Shown here: positions 44,211-54,192 of the stretch, piece by piece
How positions within the stretch are numbered: position 1 is the first letter of the stretch
How the letters are laid out: every line of letters begins with the position of its first letter
Assembly: GCA_944989445.1 (NCBI GenBank)
Contig: CALYLW010000168.1
Location: forward strand, 620,001 to 684,000
Direction of reading: 5' to 3'
Length of the DNA: 64,000 nucleotides
From: Ampullaceana balthica
Taxonomy: Eukaryota > Mollusca > Gastropoda > Lymnaeidae
Notes under the pieces: model-generated
What the model saw: the letters and a program-made list of their open reading frames with translations, nothing else
Database searches by the model: none
Told to the model about the DNA's origin: nothing
Position numbers and translations under genes: made by a program

Positions 44211-45488
44211 CCACTTCGTTTTTAATTTATTAAATGCATTCATTAATTAATATCTAATACTAATATATAAAGCTGCTTATAAAGCTCAGTTGGTGTTTGT
44301 ATCTTTTCTTTGTATGTTTCACTTTTTCGACTTTCTGTTAGACAGCCATGGAAAAACCAAATGACGGACGACGACCAAATTTGGCAGGTCGGTTCCTTTT
44401 ACCCTGAAGGTGCTTTTAAGTTAGTTTTTGTAATTGTCCCTTTTGCCCGAATGCCGTAAATTAAATAATCAGAAAATGCAGAGACAAAGAATAAAAAATT
44501 TAACCTCATTTCTGTATTGAACAAATTTACGAGGACGTTCAAATGCCGTTCAAAGCGAGTTACCTTTGGTGACGTTTTTTCCCCCCATTACTTTATTTTC
44601 AGCTGTGCGCATTCCAAAAATATTATAATGTCTAAATACGGTGCGCACATTTTCGTGTACGCTTCAATGAAGCCTTCATAATTTGAGCTGTGTAGTACAA
44701 AGAATTGTCATTTTCTTTACTGTTACTTTCTATATATTAGATAGACACGTAAACATATTTAATTACAACTGCCACACGATGCATTACATTTAACTGTTTA
44801 CACGTTTAAATTTAATTGCGAATTTGTTTTAATTATTTTCTGTTCCATAACTCGACATTTAATAAAAAACCTATTTATGTAATAATTGTGTCAGTATTTT
44901 TTTCAAGGCATCATTTTTAGCAGTGCGCGTTTTAAAATCTTTCATCGCCTGATTACTGTGCGCACATTTTCGTGTACGCATCTTAAATTTAGCTGTGTCC
45001 TATTAATATAACATTTATATTTATTTTGTTTGTCTTTTACTTTTACATAAGCTATTGTCTTTTACATAACCTATACACTTATACCATTAACAATTAGGCT
45101 ACCGGACCTATTAACATAAGTAGATTAAATTAAATAAAGTAATAAAGTGATCCTGAAAACGTTTAATTATTTTGTATTGCGAATTGAATATGTTATGTTC
45201 ATTCCTTTGATGATGGATTAACATAGGCCATTTTTAAAATCGATTATTGTCATGGTTTCACATGCGTTTTTAACATAAAATTGATTTGTTTTTTGTTTTT
45301 TTTAAAATTAGGAATATAGCCTAATTTCTTTATTTATCTTTATTATCTTTATCTCATAGACGCTGTTGCAAATATTGTATTAATTACAATTGTGTTACGA
45401 TGCAGTGTCATAAATATATAAAAGCTTTTTTAGTGACGACTGTGGCAGAGATCTTTTGGAAAAATGTCAACAAAGCAGTGGCCTTTTT
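44211..45488. repeat. Degenerate dispersed repeats
   Basis: At 44530-44600 it shares the AACAAATTTACG, GGACGTTCAAA and GAGTTA blocks with the foldback arm at 14025-14070. The motif GTGCGCACATTTTCGTGTACGC occurs twice here (about 44640 and 44957), with a weaker form near 46775. A block of about 150 bp around 45100-45240 (GTGATCCTGAAAACG) recurs at 46280-46420. No gene. Confidence 0.6.
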
Positions 45489-46004
45489 TAAATCCCTTAT
45501 ATTAACTTCGCGGCCGTCTCTCTCTGTCTTGGGCTCGGCGGAAAAACAGAAGTCAAAAATGACCCATTTCCCATGATCCGATCGAACTGAAATTTGGCAC
45601 ACGGACCCGTCTGACCTAACAATGCATCGTATCAAAATTTCAGATCGATCGAACGTACCGTAATTAAATTAATGCATTTTTAGTTTATCCTTATATGAGG
45701 TATGTAATTTCAATTACCGGTTTGTTATTGTTTTTTTGCCACGTGAAATTTTGAGCTGACGCATTGAGGCGACCCAACGAAGCGAAGGGCGCTTTTGTTT
45801 ACATTTTAAATGTCACTCTGAGCTCGGTCAAGCGAATCGGTGACCAGACTTTTCCCCTCTCCCCCACCCACTAGGGTTATGATGCAAAGTTGAGTTAAGA
45901 CAGATTCAGTCTGTAAATGTTTGAAAATAATCAATACTGTTAGTTATGTCTCATATATAAGGGATTTATAGTCAAAAACTTTGTTTTTACGGGTTTGTTT
46001 TATT
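45489..46004 (+). mobile_element. Repeat family A, copy 4
   Basis: Near full-length match to copy 1: TAAATCCCTTATATTAAC start, GCTCGG and CGATCGAACGTACCGTAATT in the middle, CTCATATATAAGGGATTTAT near the end, then the CAAAAACTTTG tail. It sits between the two copies of the duplicated 150-bp block. Confidence 0.85.
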
Positions 46005-47457
46005 AAATGGATACAAACAAAAAAACAACATAAAAAATATCAACTGAGCTTTATATATTACATATGCGTTTAAATTATTTTATTTCAATTATTTTCACGA
46101 TGCATTGTATTAATATTTTACATGCAATGAATATAATTGGGATTTTTTAAAATTTAATTCATAACTCGACGTTTAATTAAAAACAAAAGATGTAGAGAGT
46201 TTATTTTATGTTGAAAGTGATGGCCTATGTCAAATAAACTTACACTTTAAAACTGTTTACTTAAGCTTTATATACACTATACATTATAAACTTTCGCTAC
46301 CGAACGTATTAACAAAAATTGACTAAATTTAATGAAGTGATCCTGAAAACGCTTAATTAATATGAATTGCGAATTGAATATGTTTTTATGTTCATTCCTT
46401 TGAATAGCATAGGCCATTTCTAAAATTGCCTTTTAATCATTTTTAAGATGCGCTTATTAACAGACGGTTGAATCTTTTATTTTATTTTTCAGATATAAAA
46501 TCTGGTGTGTGTGTGTGCATTGAATATAATTTACAAAATATGATGCCTTATCCGAAATAGGGAACAACAAAAAAAGATTCCTTTTTGAAATTATACACAT
46601 TACTTATAAACCGCAAATATAAATCGTAAAATATAGAGACATAAAAATGTTAAATATTATTTCCCTGTTGAAACAGTTATGAATACGTCAAAAGGAGGAG
46701 TTATTTTGGTCCAGTACATTTACTTTATAACGAGACTTTATTTTATGCGGCCCGCTTTCTATGTGTCTAAATATGATGTGCACATTTTTTTATATCATTT
46801 TAATACGACCGTTTAAAATAATTTTAATCGATAAAAATTAGATTAATATTTAAGAAACTATTATTATTTTTTTTCAATGTACTAAAAAAATTATCCTGAG
46901 TATTATTATAATTAATTTATTTATGTAGACGTGGATTTAATAAAATAAAATTAAGTTCAAAATTGTTTTTTTAAAAAGTAAATTACCTGTTTTTATTACT
47001 TCCCTTGAGAGGTTCAGTTTAATGACGTCATAAATTTAATTTTTGGCTTCAATGGAAATTAACAATACATTCATGAAATTAATCGTTAATTTTTCAAACG
47101 TTAACTATTAGCGATTAAATTTAAATTAATCGTTACCAGCCCTAATAAAAATATTTTCACTGAAATTTCTGTACTCGTATGGAGTTATGGAGTAGTACTA
47201 TACTGCACACTTAACTGTGTACACTACTGCTGTCCCTGTACAGTGCAGTACACTGTACATGACTTACTAAATACACTTTACACTGCTCTATCCTTTTGTA
47301 TTCCGTACTTTTTGTTAACCTACACTCATTCACATGCACACAAATGAAAATGACGCTATGTTTTTTAATTATTTATTATTTTTGATTTCAAATACTCTAC
47401 CTGCAATACGAAGTGGCTATTTGGATCTGGGTCCCTATAGCCTCTGATCGGTATTAG
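46005..47457. repeat. Degenerate dispersed repeats, second half
   Basis: Holds the second copy of the 150-bp block (46280-46420), a weak foldback-arm match near 46690-46720 and an end of the TAGGGCTG hAT family at 47060-47145. No coding exon seen. Confidence 0.5.
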
Positions 47458-48060
47458 GACACGATAATCTTAGTAATCGAAAAACCTATTTGACAGGCTT
47501 AATGAATGACGTCACGCGCCGTGGGAGGGGAGGGGGTCAGTATTTGTGACGAGGGAGGGGGTGTTTAAGAAATGTGACGTCAGATAAAAACTGCACAAAT
47601 TTAAATAAAACTCCACTTGAAACTATTTGATTGCTTGCAATTTCAATGGATTCACACTTGTTACGATATTAGAGTGCAGACTTACACAAAATCTTTAAAT
47701 GACAAAAAATGTAATTTGCAACATGCTAATTTTCAATTAGAAATTTGGGGGGGGGTCAAAGTTTTTGTGACGAAGTGGGGGGAAGGGATATTAAATATCA
47801 GCCAAAATTGCGAGACGTCATTTATGAACGGCACCTTAGTAAGTGATAATAGGATATTATTTATAAGTTTAAAAAGCAAAGTTTACAACAAGAATTGCTG
47901 GTCCCATGGTAGTGTGTAAGATTGTTGCACTGGAGGTGTAAGGTTTGATTTTCAGATGAGGATTCTTTTTTTTCCCCATTTGTCTTTTCCAACTCAGTAA
48001 GGATAACAGCAAACAGTTGTTTTGTTGTCTAAGGTTTTTTCATGAATGATATTTTTGGCC
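47458..48060 (+). mobile_element. Decayed third copy of the tRNA-bearing hAT derivative
   Basis: GACACGATAATCTTAG at the left, a weak tRNA-like module at 47893-47960, then GTCTTTTCC and GGTTTTTTCAT blocks follow in the same order as copy 1 (21750-22040). It is interrupted by a MITE at 47498-47836. Ends not resolved. Confidence 0.6.
47498..47836. mobile_element. GGCCGTCC-type MITE, copy 6
   Basis: Degraded left end (AATGAATGACGTCACGCG) and right end GACGTCATTTATGAACGGCA. The CTTA on either side may be a target duplication. Confidence 0.75.
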
Positions 48061-48908
48061 GGTAGGCAGCAAGGCCGATCACATAGTACAGACAAAGCAT
48101 GAGCATGGAACCATTGGACTGTTTTAAATGTTCAGTTATACCTTAGTTATAGTTAAATTAAAAGTCTGCTCTACAAATATTAAAAATTATTTATTTTCTA
48201 TACTGAAATAGCTTGTCCGCTGACACAGAAATAGCTTGTCTGGTGCAGAAATGCTTGTCTAACTATACTATGTAATAACATACAAATAATGAGTATAAGA
48301 AATGGTTCATTTACTTAAATTTTACATTTAGGGGTCATGTTTTTAGTTCTCTATTATACTTGAAACATATTGGAAATAAATTAAATTTAAAAAAATAAAA
48401 TAAAAGCTTAATCTGGATTTAAAACCTTTCACAGCACTGAATAACAATGCAAAAATGGATTACATTTATTACTGATTGAAATATTTTTGATAGACTGTGC
48501 CATAATAATATTATGAATATTCTTTTAAATACATATTCAACATTTATTTTGCACTTGGCAGTCAAGGCAGTGCAAATTGGTCAATCAAATCTTTAACTTT
48601 AAAGTAAATTTCACAAAAAATCATTTCTATAAAGTAAATAAATTTTTTTACTGCTTTGAAAATTTTATCAATACTACTAAGAAATATTTTATGAGAATAA
48701 ATGTTAATTAAAATAATGACTGACATTAAATTCCCATTAGAAAAAGTAAATTAATGATTTTTATGATGTAAACATTTTGTTACATTTCTAGTAAAAATTA
48801 AATACCAAAATGGGGTTTAGTAATGTTGATGTAATAATTGGGGTTTAAATAGTTTACTTTACATTTAAATATTTCATTTCTTATAGTTTATAAAAGGAAT
48901 ACCTGGAA
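48061..48908. other. Upstream region of ZNF593, no other gene seen
   Basis: AT-rich. Just before the ATG, CATTTCTTATAG could be a splice acceptor for a non-coding first exon, and TTTATAAAAGG is TATA-like, but too near the ATG to be a convincing promoter. Confidence 0.4.
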
Positions 48909-49096
48909 ATGGGACGCTATCGCAGAAAGAAAATGCATAAAGGAGACAAGCCATTGAAAGAAAAATACAGAACTAGGCATCGTACAAGAGATTTGGACCA
49001 AATTCATGGAGATTTAAAAAGTCCTGATTCTTTATTAAAGCAGGAAGTTGATTTAGATAAACCAGGTGCTGCTCAGTTCTACTGCTTAACTTGTGC
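48909..49096 (+). CDS. ZNF593: ZNF593 exon 1
   Basis: Runs from ATG to TGTGC before GTAAGT. It encodes the basic N-terminus and the first two zinc ligands (FYCLTCA). Confidence 0.93.
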
Positions 49097-52000
49097 GTAA
49101 GTATACAACTGAAGTTAAATTTTTTTAGTAATTTATTATCATTATTTTCAGGGAAAAAAACACTAAAAATATTACATTTATCTCAATTTCTATCATTTGT
49201 GATAGAGATAATAAGTTAATGTAATGTTCATATGTGTTTTATTTTTAATTTGTTTCTTCACTCGGTTTTTCGATTAATCTCTGTTGTCAAAATCTTAAGC
49301 TTTATAATTGTTTTTAACCGATAAACTGTCAAGAGTAGTTTAAAAAATTTTTTTCTTAACATTCCAACCAATAGAAGTTGCATGCAGAGGCCCATTTAAT
49401 AGTGGAATTTTTTAATATTAAATTGGGAAAGGAATCATGTGGTTTGAATTTGAGGAATTCTGGAAGCTACTTACTTGAAAGTAATCTACAATGAGAATAA
49501 AATGAGTTTAGTCTCAAGATGTCAAAAGATTAGAGGGTTTCAAAATAGCTAACAGAGTCAAGGGTTTTAAAATAGCTAACAGAGTCAATTAAAAGTTAAC
49601 CTTAAGCAAGAACTTATTTATTGTGGAATTTTTCACTTAATTTTGCATATAAAATTGCGCCAAGAAAGCTCGACGTATAGCAGAAAAGACTTGGTTGAAG
49701 TCGAGACTTGTCGTCAATAAGCAAATTTATTCCGCTGCCAAGCGATGTGTTACTAATATTGTACATCAAGCAAAAACATCATATTTTAATAATAAAATAA
49801 TCACAAGTAGTACTAGTAGGCAGCTATTTAAGGTATGCAATAACCTCAGAGGGAGTGGTAACGCTATGGTCCTTCCCTCTGTGTATCCCCTGCATCAGCA
49901 ACCAGATATATTTTGTAACTTTTTTATCAACAAAATTGCTAAAATTCGTGATGAACTTGACAGAACGTTGTTGCCACCACATGATGTATCTCCTTCTATT
50001 GCTGTGAGGTCAGGCTTTGACATGTTTCAGACTGTTACGGAAAATGAGGTCAAAAGTGTTATTCTAAAATCTAGGCCAACGTCCTGCCCTCTTGATCCCA
50101 TCCCCACTCCACTATTGGTTGAGTCATTAGATCTCTTACTCCCAACAGTAACTAATATAGTTAATGAAAGTCTAAAATCTGGCACCTTTCCTTCATTATG
50201 TAAATCTGCTATTATAAAACCCTTGCTGAAAAAAAAAGGGTTAGACCAAAACAATTTAAACAACTATCGACCTGTGTCTAATATTTCATTTTTGTCGAAA
50301 GTCATTGAAAAACTAGTCTTAAAACAACTTTTTTCTTATCTAAATGACCACACTCTATTAAGTCCTAATCAGTCGGCCTACAGACCTTCTCACAGCACAG
50401 AGACCACTCTGTTGAAGGTAACAAATGACCTCCTGCTCGCACTGGACAGTGGGAAAATTTCTATATTGGTCCTCTTAGATCTTAGTGCAGCCTTTGACAC
50501 TGTTGACCATCAAATACTGCTGAAAACCCTGCAAAGTTATTTTGGAATTTCTGGCTCAGTTCTGGCTTGGTTTCAATCATACTTATCTAACAGATCACAG
50601 GTAGTATCAGTAGATGGTTGTATCTCTCACAAAGCTGACTTGCTTTATGGTGTGCCTCAGGGTTCTGTTTTGGGTCCGGTACTTTTTGTACTGTATACAA
50701 GACCGCTACTTCTACTGCTTGAAAAGCATTCAGTTAAAAGCCAATCATTTGCAGATGATACTCAACTATATATTCACACTGATCCCTCTAATATGGACTC
50801 CGGTGTCCAATTGTTGCAGGAGTGCATTGGTGAAGTGAAGTCTTGGATGACGTTAAGCAAACTCAAGCTGAATGATGACAAGACTGAAGCACTTCTATTT
50901 TGCAACAATAAATCACGCAGTACTTTGTCTCTTCCGAAGTCAATTCACGTAGCCAGTTCGGATATTCTGTTCACAACATCGACTAGGAATCTTGGCTACA
51001 TTATTTCTGACAACATGTCTATTAACAACTTCATCAATCACATCTGTCGCTCTGCCTACACTGCCATTCGTCAGATCAGCTCAATCCGTCATTACTTAAC
51101 AGTTAGTGCCACAAAAACACTAGTCTGTGCTCTTGTACTGGCTCGTATGGATTACTGCAATTCTCTTCTGTCAGGTGTGCCAAAACAATGCATTGAAAGA
51201 CTACAGAAAGTTCAAAATTCAGCTGCCAGACTGGTGCTCAATGCAAAAAAACATGACCATGTTACTCCACTTCTTCGCTCACTTCATTGGCTGCCTATAC
51301 AAGCCCGTATTGATTACAAACTGGCCGTTCTCTGTCACAATTTCTTTTCGGACTCAAGCCCATCGTATCTTACTGAACTTTTGTCGGTCTACTCACCCAC
51401 TCGCAAGCTAAGATCTTCTGCAGACACACGCGTTCTCTCTGTTCCTACGACACGCACCAAAACGTTTGGTGAAAGGTCGTTCTCTTTTTGTGCAGCCAAA
51501 CAATGGAATTCTCTACCATTACACATACGTGGTATTCAAACAACCAAGTCCTTCAAGACTGCACTTAAGACACATCTTTTCAAAATTTATTTTTAAAATT
51601 GATGAAACAACATTTCTTGTAAATGATTAACGTAGCTTATGTATAATGTATTGTAATTGTGTGTGTTTGTTGTGATATGAATGTTAATTTAATACTTATA
51701 AGTATGTTATTTCTTTCATGTAAAGCGCTGTGAGCCCAGTTCCTTACTGGGATACAACGCTATATAAATAATCAATTTATTATTATTATTATAAACAAAT
51801 CAAAATCAATTATTTTACCCAAAAATCAGTATCCAGATTGTATGCAAATTGGGCATCAATTTTTTTTTCAAATAAATCTATTTGTACTTAATGCATGTTT
51901 TATCAATTATAACATACTAGACACCCCGCGGCATTGCATACGCCGCAGACTTGCTCATGGAGAGTGCAAAGAAAGTGGAGAAATAACGGACACAAACTAC

Positions 52001-54192
52001 AGCACGAAGAAATCAAAACAACGCGAGTGAACGTCGGTTGGGGGGTGGAGGGAGACTGCAGACTCATTGTTGGTTTCGAGACATTCGCACTGTGGTTGTC
52101 AACCTGCCCACCACCCTTTATCACATTAGCTTGCCTACCATAAACTGTGATTTGCCGAGCCTAGCGAGGGTCAGCCATGTTGGCAATAAAGGGGTAAAAG
52201 AACGGGCACAAACAGACATTTTAAAAAAATAAATAAAACAATGTTTTCGCTGGGGCTTGAACTCAGGCTCTTCCCCGTATAAGGCGGACGTGATAACCAG
52301 TACACTATTAATCTCACGTTATTCTGTAAAGGAACAACTCATTGTTGGTTTCTAGACATTTGCAGGCGAAATTCGGTACATCCCTAACTTCTATGAAGTC
52401 AGCTATAAAACGATAATCGGTTTAAAATCAGTGTTACATGATCGATAATCGGTTTAAAACAACAACATGCAATTAACAACCCTAAACATGACTAACCCTC
52501 GCTAGGGTCGGCAAATCACAGTTTATGTTTAAGGGATGGTAGTATTAAATGGGAGGCGGGTAACAACAACCTCAGTGTGCATGTAATCGATAATCGGTTT
52601 TCAAAAATAAAAACACAAAACAACACGCAATTAACAACCCTAAATATGACTAACCCTCGCTAGGGTTGGCCAATCACAGTTTATGTTTAAGGGATGGTAG
52701 TATTAAATGGGAGGCGGGTAACAACAACCTCAGTGTGCTTGTCTCCATGTTTACTCGCTATTTTTTACTTACTTTGTGCTGCTTTTTGTGTCTGTACTTT
52801 CCCCCCACCCCACCCCCAATCCGTTCTTTGCACTGTCTATTATGAGCAAGTCTGCAGCGTATGCGGGTCTCTCCAGAGTTCCTTCTTTTCATTCAATCAC
52901 AGTCGTTTGCCCAAACCCATCCCATTTCGACAACTGTGTCTTTCAGGAAGTTTTCACCCGTAACTAAATCATTAGCGGCGTATGCTACGCCGCGGGTTCA
53001 GCTCTTGTTGGCAATAAAGGAGTAAAAGAACGGGCACAAACAGACATTTTAATTTTTTTTTAAAAAACAATGTTTTCGCTGGGGCTTGAACCCAGGACCA
53101 TCGATGTATGAGGCGGACGTGATAGCCAGTACACTACGAATCTCACATTTACTGTAAAGGAACAGTGCAAGTGAACGCAAGTGCATTGTTGCCACCCACT
53201 GTAAACCCCCCCTTTTTTTTTCTTCATTTCATCACACCACGCTTGCCAACAGTGTTTAGTTGACCCGAGCGAGGGTCATTCGTCATGCTCGGTTGCACAT
53301 ACTTGCAGCTTCTTGCCTCGCATGGCCCCATGAAGAGAATTATATATATATAGATTTTAAAAATATATTATAAAATTATATTTTGGGGTAATGGCTAAAG
53401 AAAAAAAGGTTTGCCCAGTATGTTCTAATTTCCAATAATTTGGTGTTCCCCAATATCAACATTTTAGACCCATGATCACTAACAAACCTGGCTTCAATTA
53501 TTTGATAGTACAATGTAATGATAGTTACATACTATATATCAGGTTGGTTTATCAATGGAATTTTTGGCATTTTTCTTTGGAAGTCAGTTTTTTATATAAT
53601 TTTCATTAGTAGTAGTAAGTCCTCATTGGTATTTCATTATTGATTATTTTTATTTCATGGGGCTGAACTTTTATAGTTCACTGTAAAATGTATGTTTAAA
53701 TTTTTTTTCTTTTTTTTTCAGGAAATATTTTATCAATGACAAAGCATTAACCGATCATTTCAAGAGTAAACCCCACAAGAGAAGGTAGAATATTGGCCAT
53801 TTCTTATTCTTGTTTATAAAACTGTTTTTGTTAGAATTTAAATAATTTGAAAAACCAATCTGCATTTCTTCATAACTCATCATTTTTAAGTACATAATAT
53901 TTCAGATCAGCTGTGTTTGGTTTCTTAAGTTACAATGGTGTTCTGTTAAAAATACTTGTATATAAATTTTATGTCTTTTTTTTATTTGACTGGAAAATAC
54001 CTGAATATAAATATTATGTCTTTTTTTTTATTTGACAGGATGAAAGCTCTTGAAACAGAGCCATACACCCAAGAAGAAGCGGACAGAGCAGGGGGGATGG
54101 GCTCATATGTTGCTCCGAAAAAGGTTGAAGTACTGGTTCAAGGAACAAAAAGTGTGGACAAAGAGGGTGATGAGATAATGAAACCTGTATAG
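48909..54192 (+). CDS. ZNF593: ZNF593 homologue (Bud20-like pre-60S ribosome biogenesis factor)
   Basis: Three exons (48909-49096, 53722-53784, 54039-54192), 405 coding bases, 134 residues, the same length as I recall for vertebrate ZNF593. The basic N-terminus [20 protein letters not shown] and DLDQIHGDL are family hallmarks. A single JAZ-type C2H2 finger (C59, C62, H75, H81; spacing C-x2-C-x12-H-x5-H) spans the exon 1-2 junction. The C-terminal block has [18 protein letters not shown]. In yeast the homologue Bud20 travels with pre-60S particles and helps their nuclear export; a nuclear/nucleolar shuttling role is expected here. Intron 1 (4.6 kb) hosts a LINE and a repeat cluster, yet the splice sites are intact (GTAAGT donor, long T tract before CAG). 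Phases agree at both junctions. Confidence 0.95.
49097..49649 (+). other. ZNF593 intron 1, 5' part
   Basis: AT-rich intron with a short local duplication (TAGCTAACAGAGTCA at about 49547 and 49573). Nothing else recognised. Confidence 0.6.
49650..51790 (+). mobile_element. 5'-truncated CR1/L2-like LINE in ZNF593 intron 1
   Basis: It begins in the linker between endonuclease and RT (an Arg/Lys/Ala-rich stretch after an in-frame TAA at 49650). It continues as one open frame to 51596, then a 3' UTR with GTAAAGCGCTGTGAGCCC and CGCTATATAAATAATC, and a short (TTA)n end at 51778-51790. Same orientation as the host gene. The lack of stops suggests a recent insertion. Confidence 0.9.
49695..51596 (+). 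CDS. LINE reverse transcriptase, N-truncated but open
   Basis: A 633-codon frame (the first codon counted is TTG, not ATG, because the true start is lost). RT motifs in order: RPVSN at about 191, [12 protein letters not shown] at 261-272, [11 protein letters not shown] at 318-328, and the catalytic FADD at 352-355. The C-terminal region has [19 protein letters not shown] and [19 protein letters not shown], usual for CR1/L2/Rex-like elements. The endonuclease domain is missing. It is unlikely to be translated as such, being intronic and lacking its promoter. Confidence 0.88.
   Translation: MKSRLVVNKQIYSAAKRCVTNIVHQAKTSYFNNKIITSSTSRQLFKVCNNLRGSGNAMVLPSVYPLHQQPDIFCNFFINKIAKIRDELDRTLLPPHDVSPSIAVRSGFDMFQTVTENEVKSVILKSRPTSCPLDPIPTPLLVESLDLLLPTVTNIVNESLKSGTFPSLCKSAIIKPLLKKKGLDQNNLNNYRPVSNISFLSKVIEKLVLKQLFSYLNDHTLLSPNQSAYRPSHSTETTLLKVTNDLLLALDSGKISILVLLDLSAAFDTVDHQILLKTLQSYFGISGSVLAWFQSYLSNRSQVVSVDGCISHKADLLYGVPQGSVLGPVLFVLYTRPLLLLLEKHSVKSQSFADDTQLYIHTDPSNMDSGVQLLQECIGEVKSWMTLSKLKLNDDKTEALLFCNNKSRSTLSLPKSIHVASSDILFTTSTRNLGYIISDNMSINNFINHICRSAYTAIRQISSIRHYLTVSATKTLVCALVLARMDYCNSLLSGVPKQCIERLQKVQNSAARLVLNAKKHDHVTPLLRSLHWLPIQARIDYKLAVLCHNFFSDSSPSYLTELLSVYSPTRKLRSSADTRVLSVPTTRTKTFGERSFSFCAAKQWNSLPLHIRGIQTTKSFKTALKTHLFKIYF
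52246..52318 (-). other. tRNA-Val-like module, copy 1
   Basis: The minus strand reads TAGTGTACTGGTTATCACGT (box A and D-arm of tRNA-Val style), CGCCTTATACG (anticodon-loop region) and GAGTTCAAGCCCC (box B-like). It is embedded in a repeat, with imperfect stems. Confidence 0.6.
52440..52740 (+). repeat. Tandem duplication, about 145-bp unit
   Basis: Two copies of a block with CGATAATCGGTTT, ACTAACCCTCGCTAGGGT, AATCACAGTTTATG and GGGAGGCGGGTAACAAC. The copies differ at a few positions. Confidence 0.88.
53004..53340. repeat. Repeat-derived sequence with tRNA-Val/Met-like module, copy 2
   Basis: 53004-53090 repeats 52172-52260 (GGCAATAAAGGAGTAAAAGA, ACAGACATTTTAA, TTCGCTGGGGCTTGAAC). The minus-strand tRNA-like module is at 53075-53147, with TAGTGTACTGGCTATCACGT and CTGGGTTCAAGCCCCAG. 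It is a better box B than copy 1, with a CTCATAC anticodon-like loop. Confidence 0.65.
53722..53784 (+). CDS. ZNF593: ZNF593 exon 2
   Basis: The acceptor is a long T tract ending CAG. It encodes [20 protein letters not shown] with both zinc-binding histidines, and the donor is AGAAG before GTAGAA. Confidence 0.93.
54039..54192 (+). CDS. ZNF593: ZNF593 exon 3
   Basis: The acceptor TTTATTTGACAG is followed by [20 protein letters not shown] and MGSYVAPKK, ending at TAG 54190-54192. Confidence 0.93.

Larger units (their letters stand above)
51921..53003. mobile_element. Inverted-repeat composite element in ZNF593 intron 1
   Basis: Left end ACCCCGCGGCATTGCATACG, with GCAGACTTGCTCATGG after it. 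Inverted partners lie at 52822-52870 (GAGCAAGTCTGCAGCGTATG) and at 52977-53003 (GCGGCGTATGCTACGCCGCG), so two ends are superposed. It contains CCTCGCTAGG motifs in both orientations, a tandem duplication (52440-52740) and a tRNA-like module. No transposase. Confidence 0.65.

Noticed and set aside
48885..48900. TATA box for ZNF593 (TTTATAAAAGG)
   Set aside because: It ends about 10 bases before the start codon, too close for a promoter with a usable leader. An upstream non-coding exon with acceptor TTCTTATAG is at least as likely.
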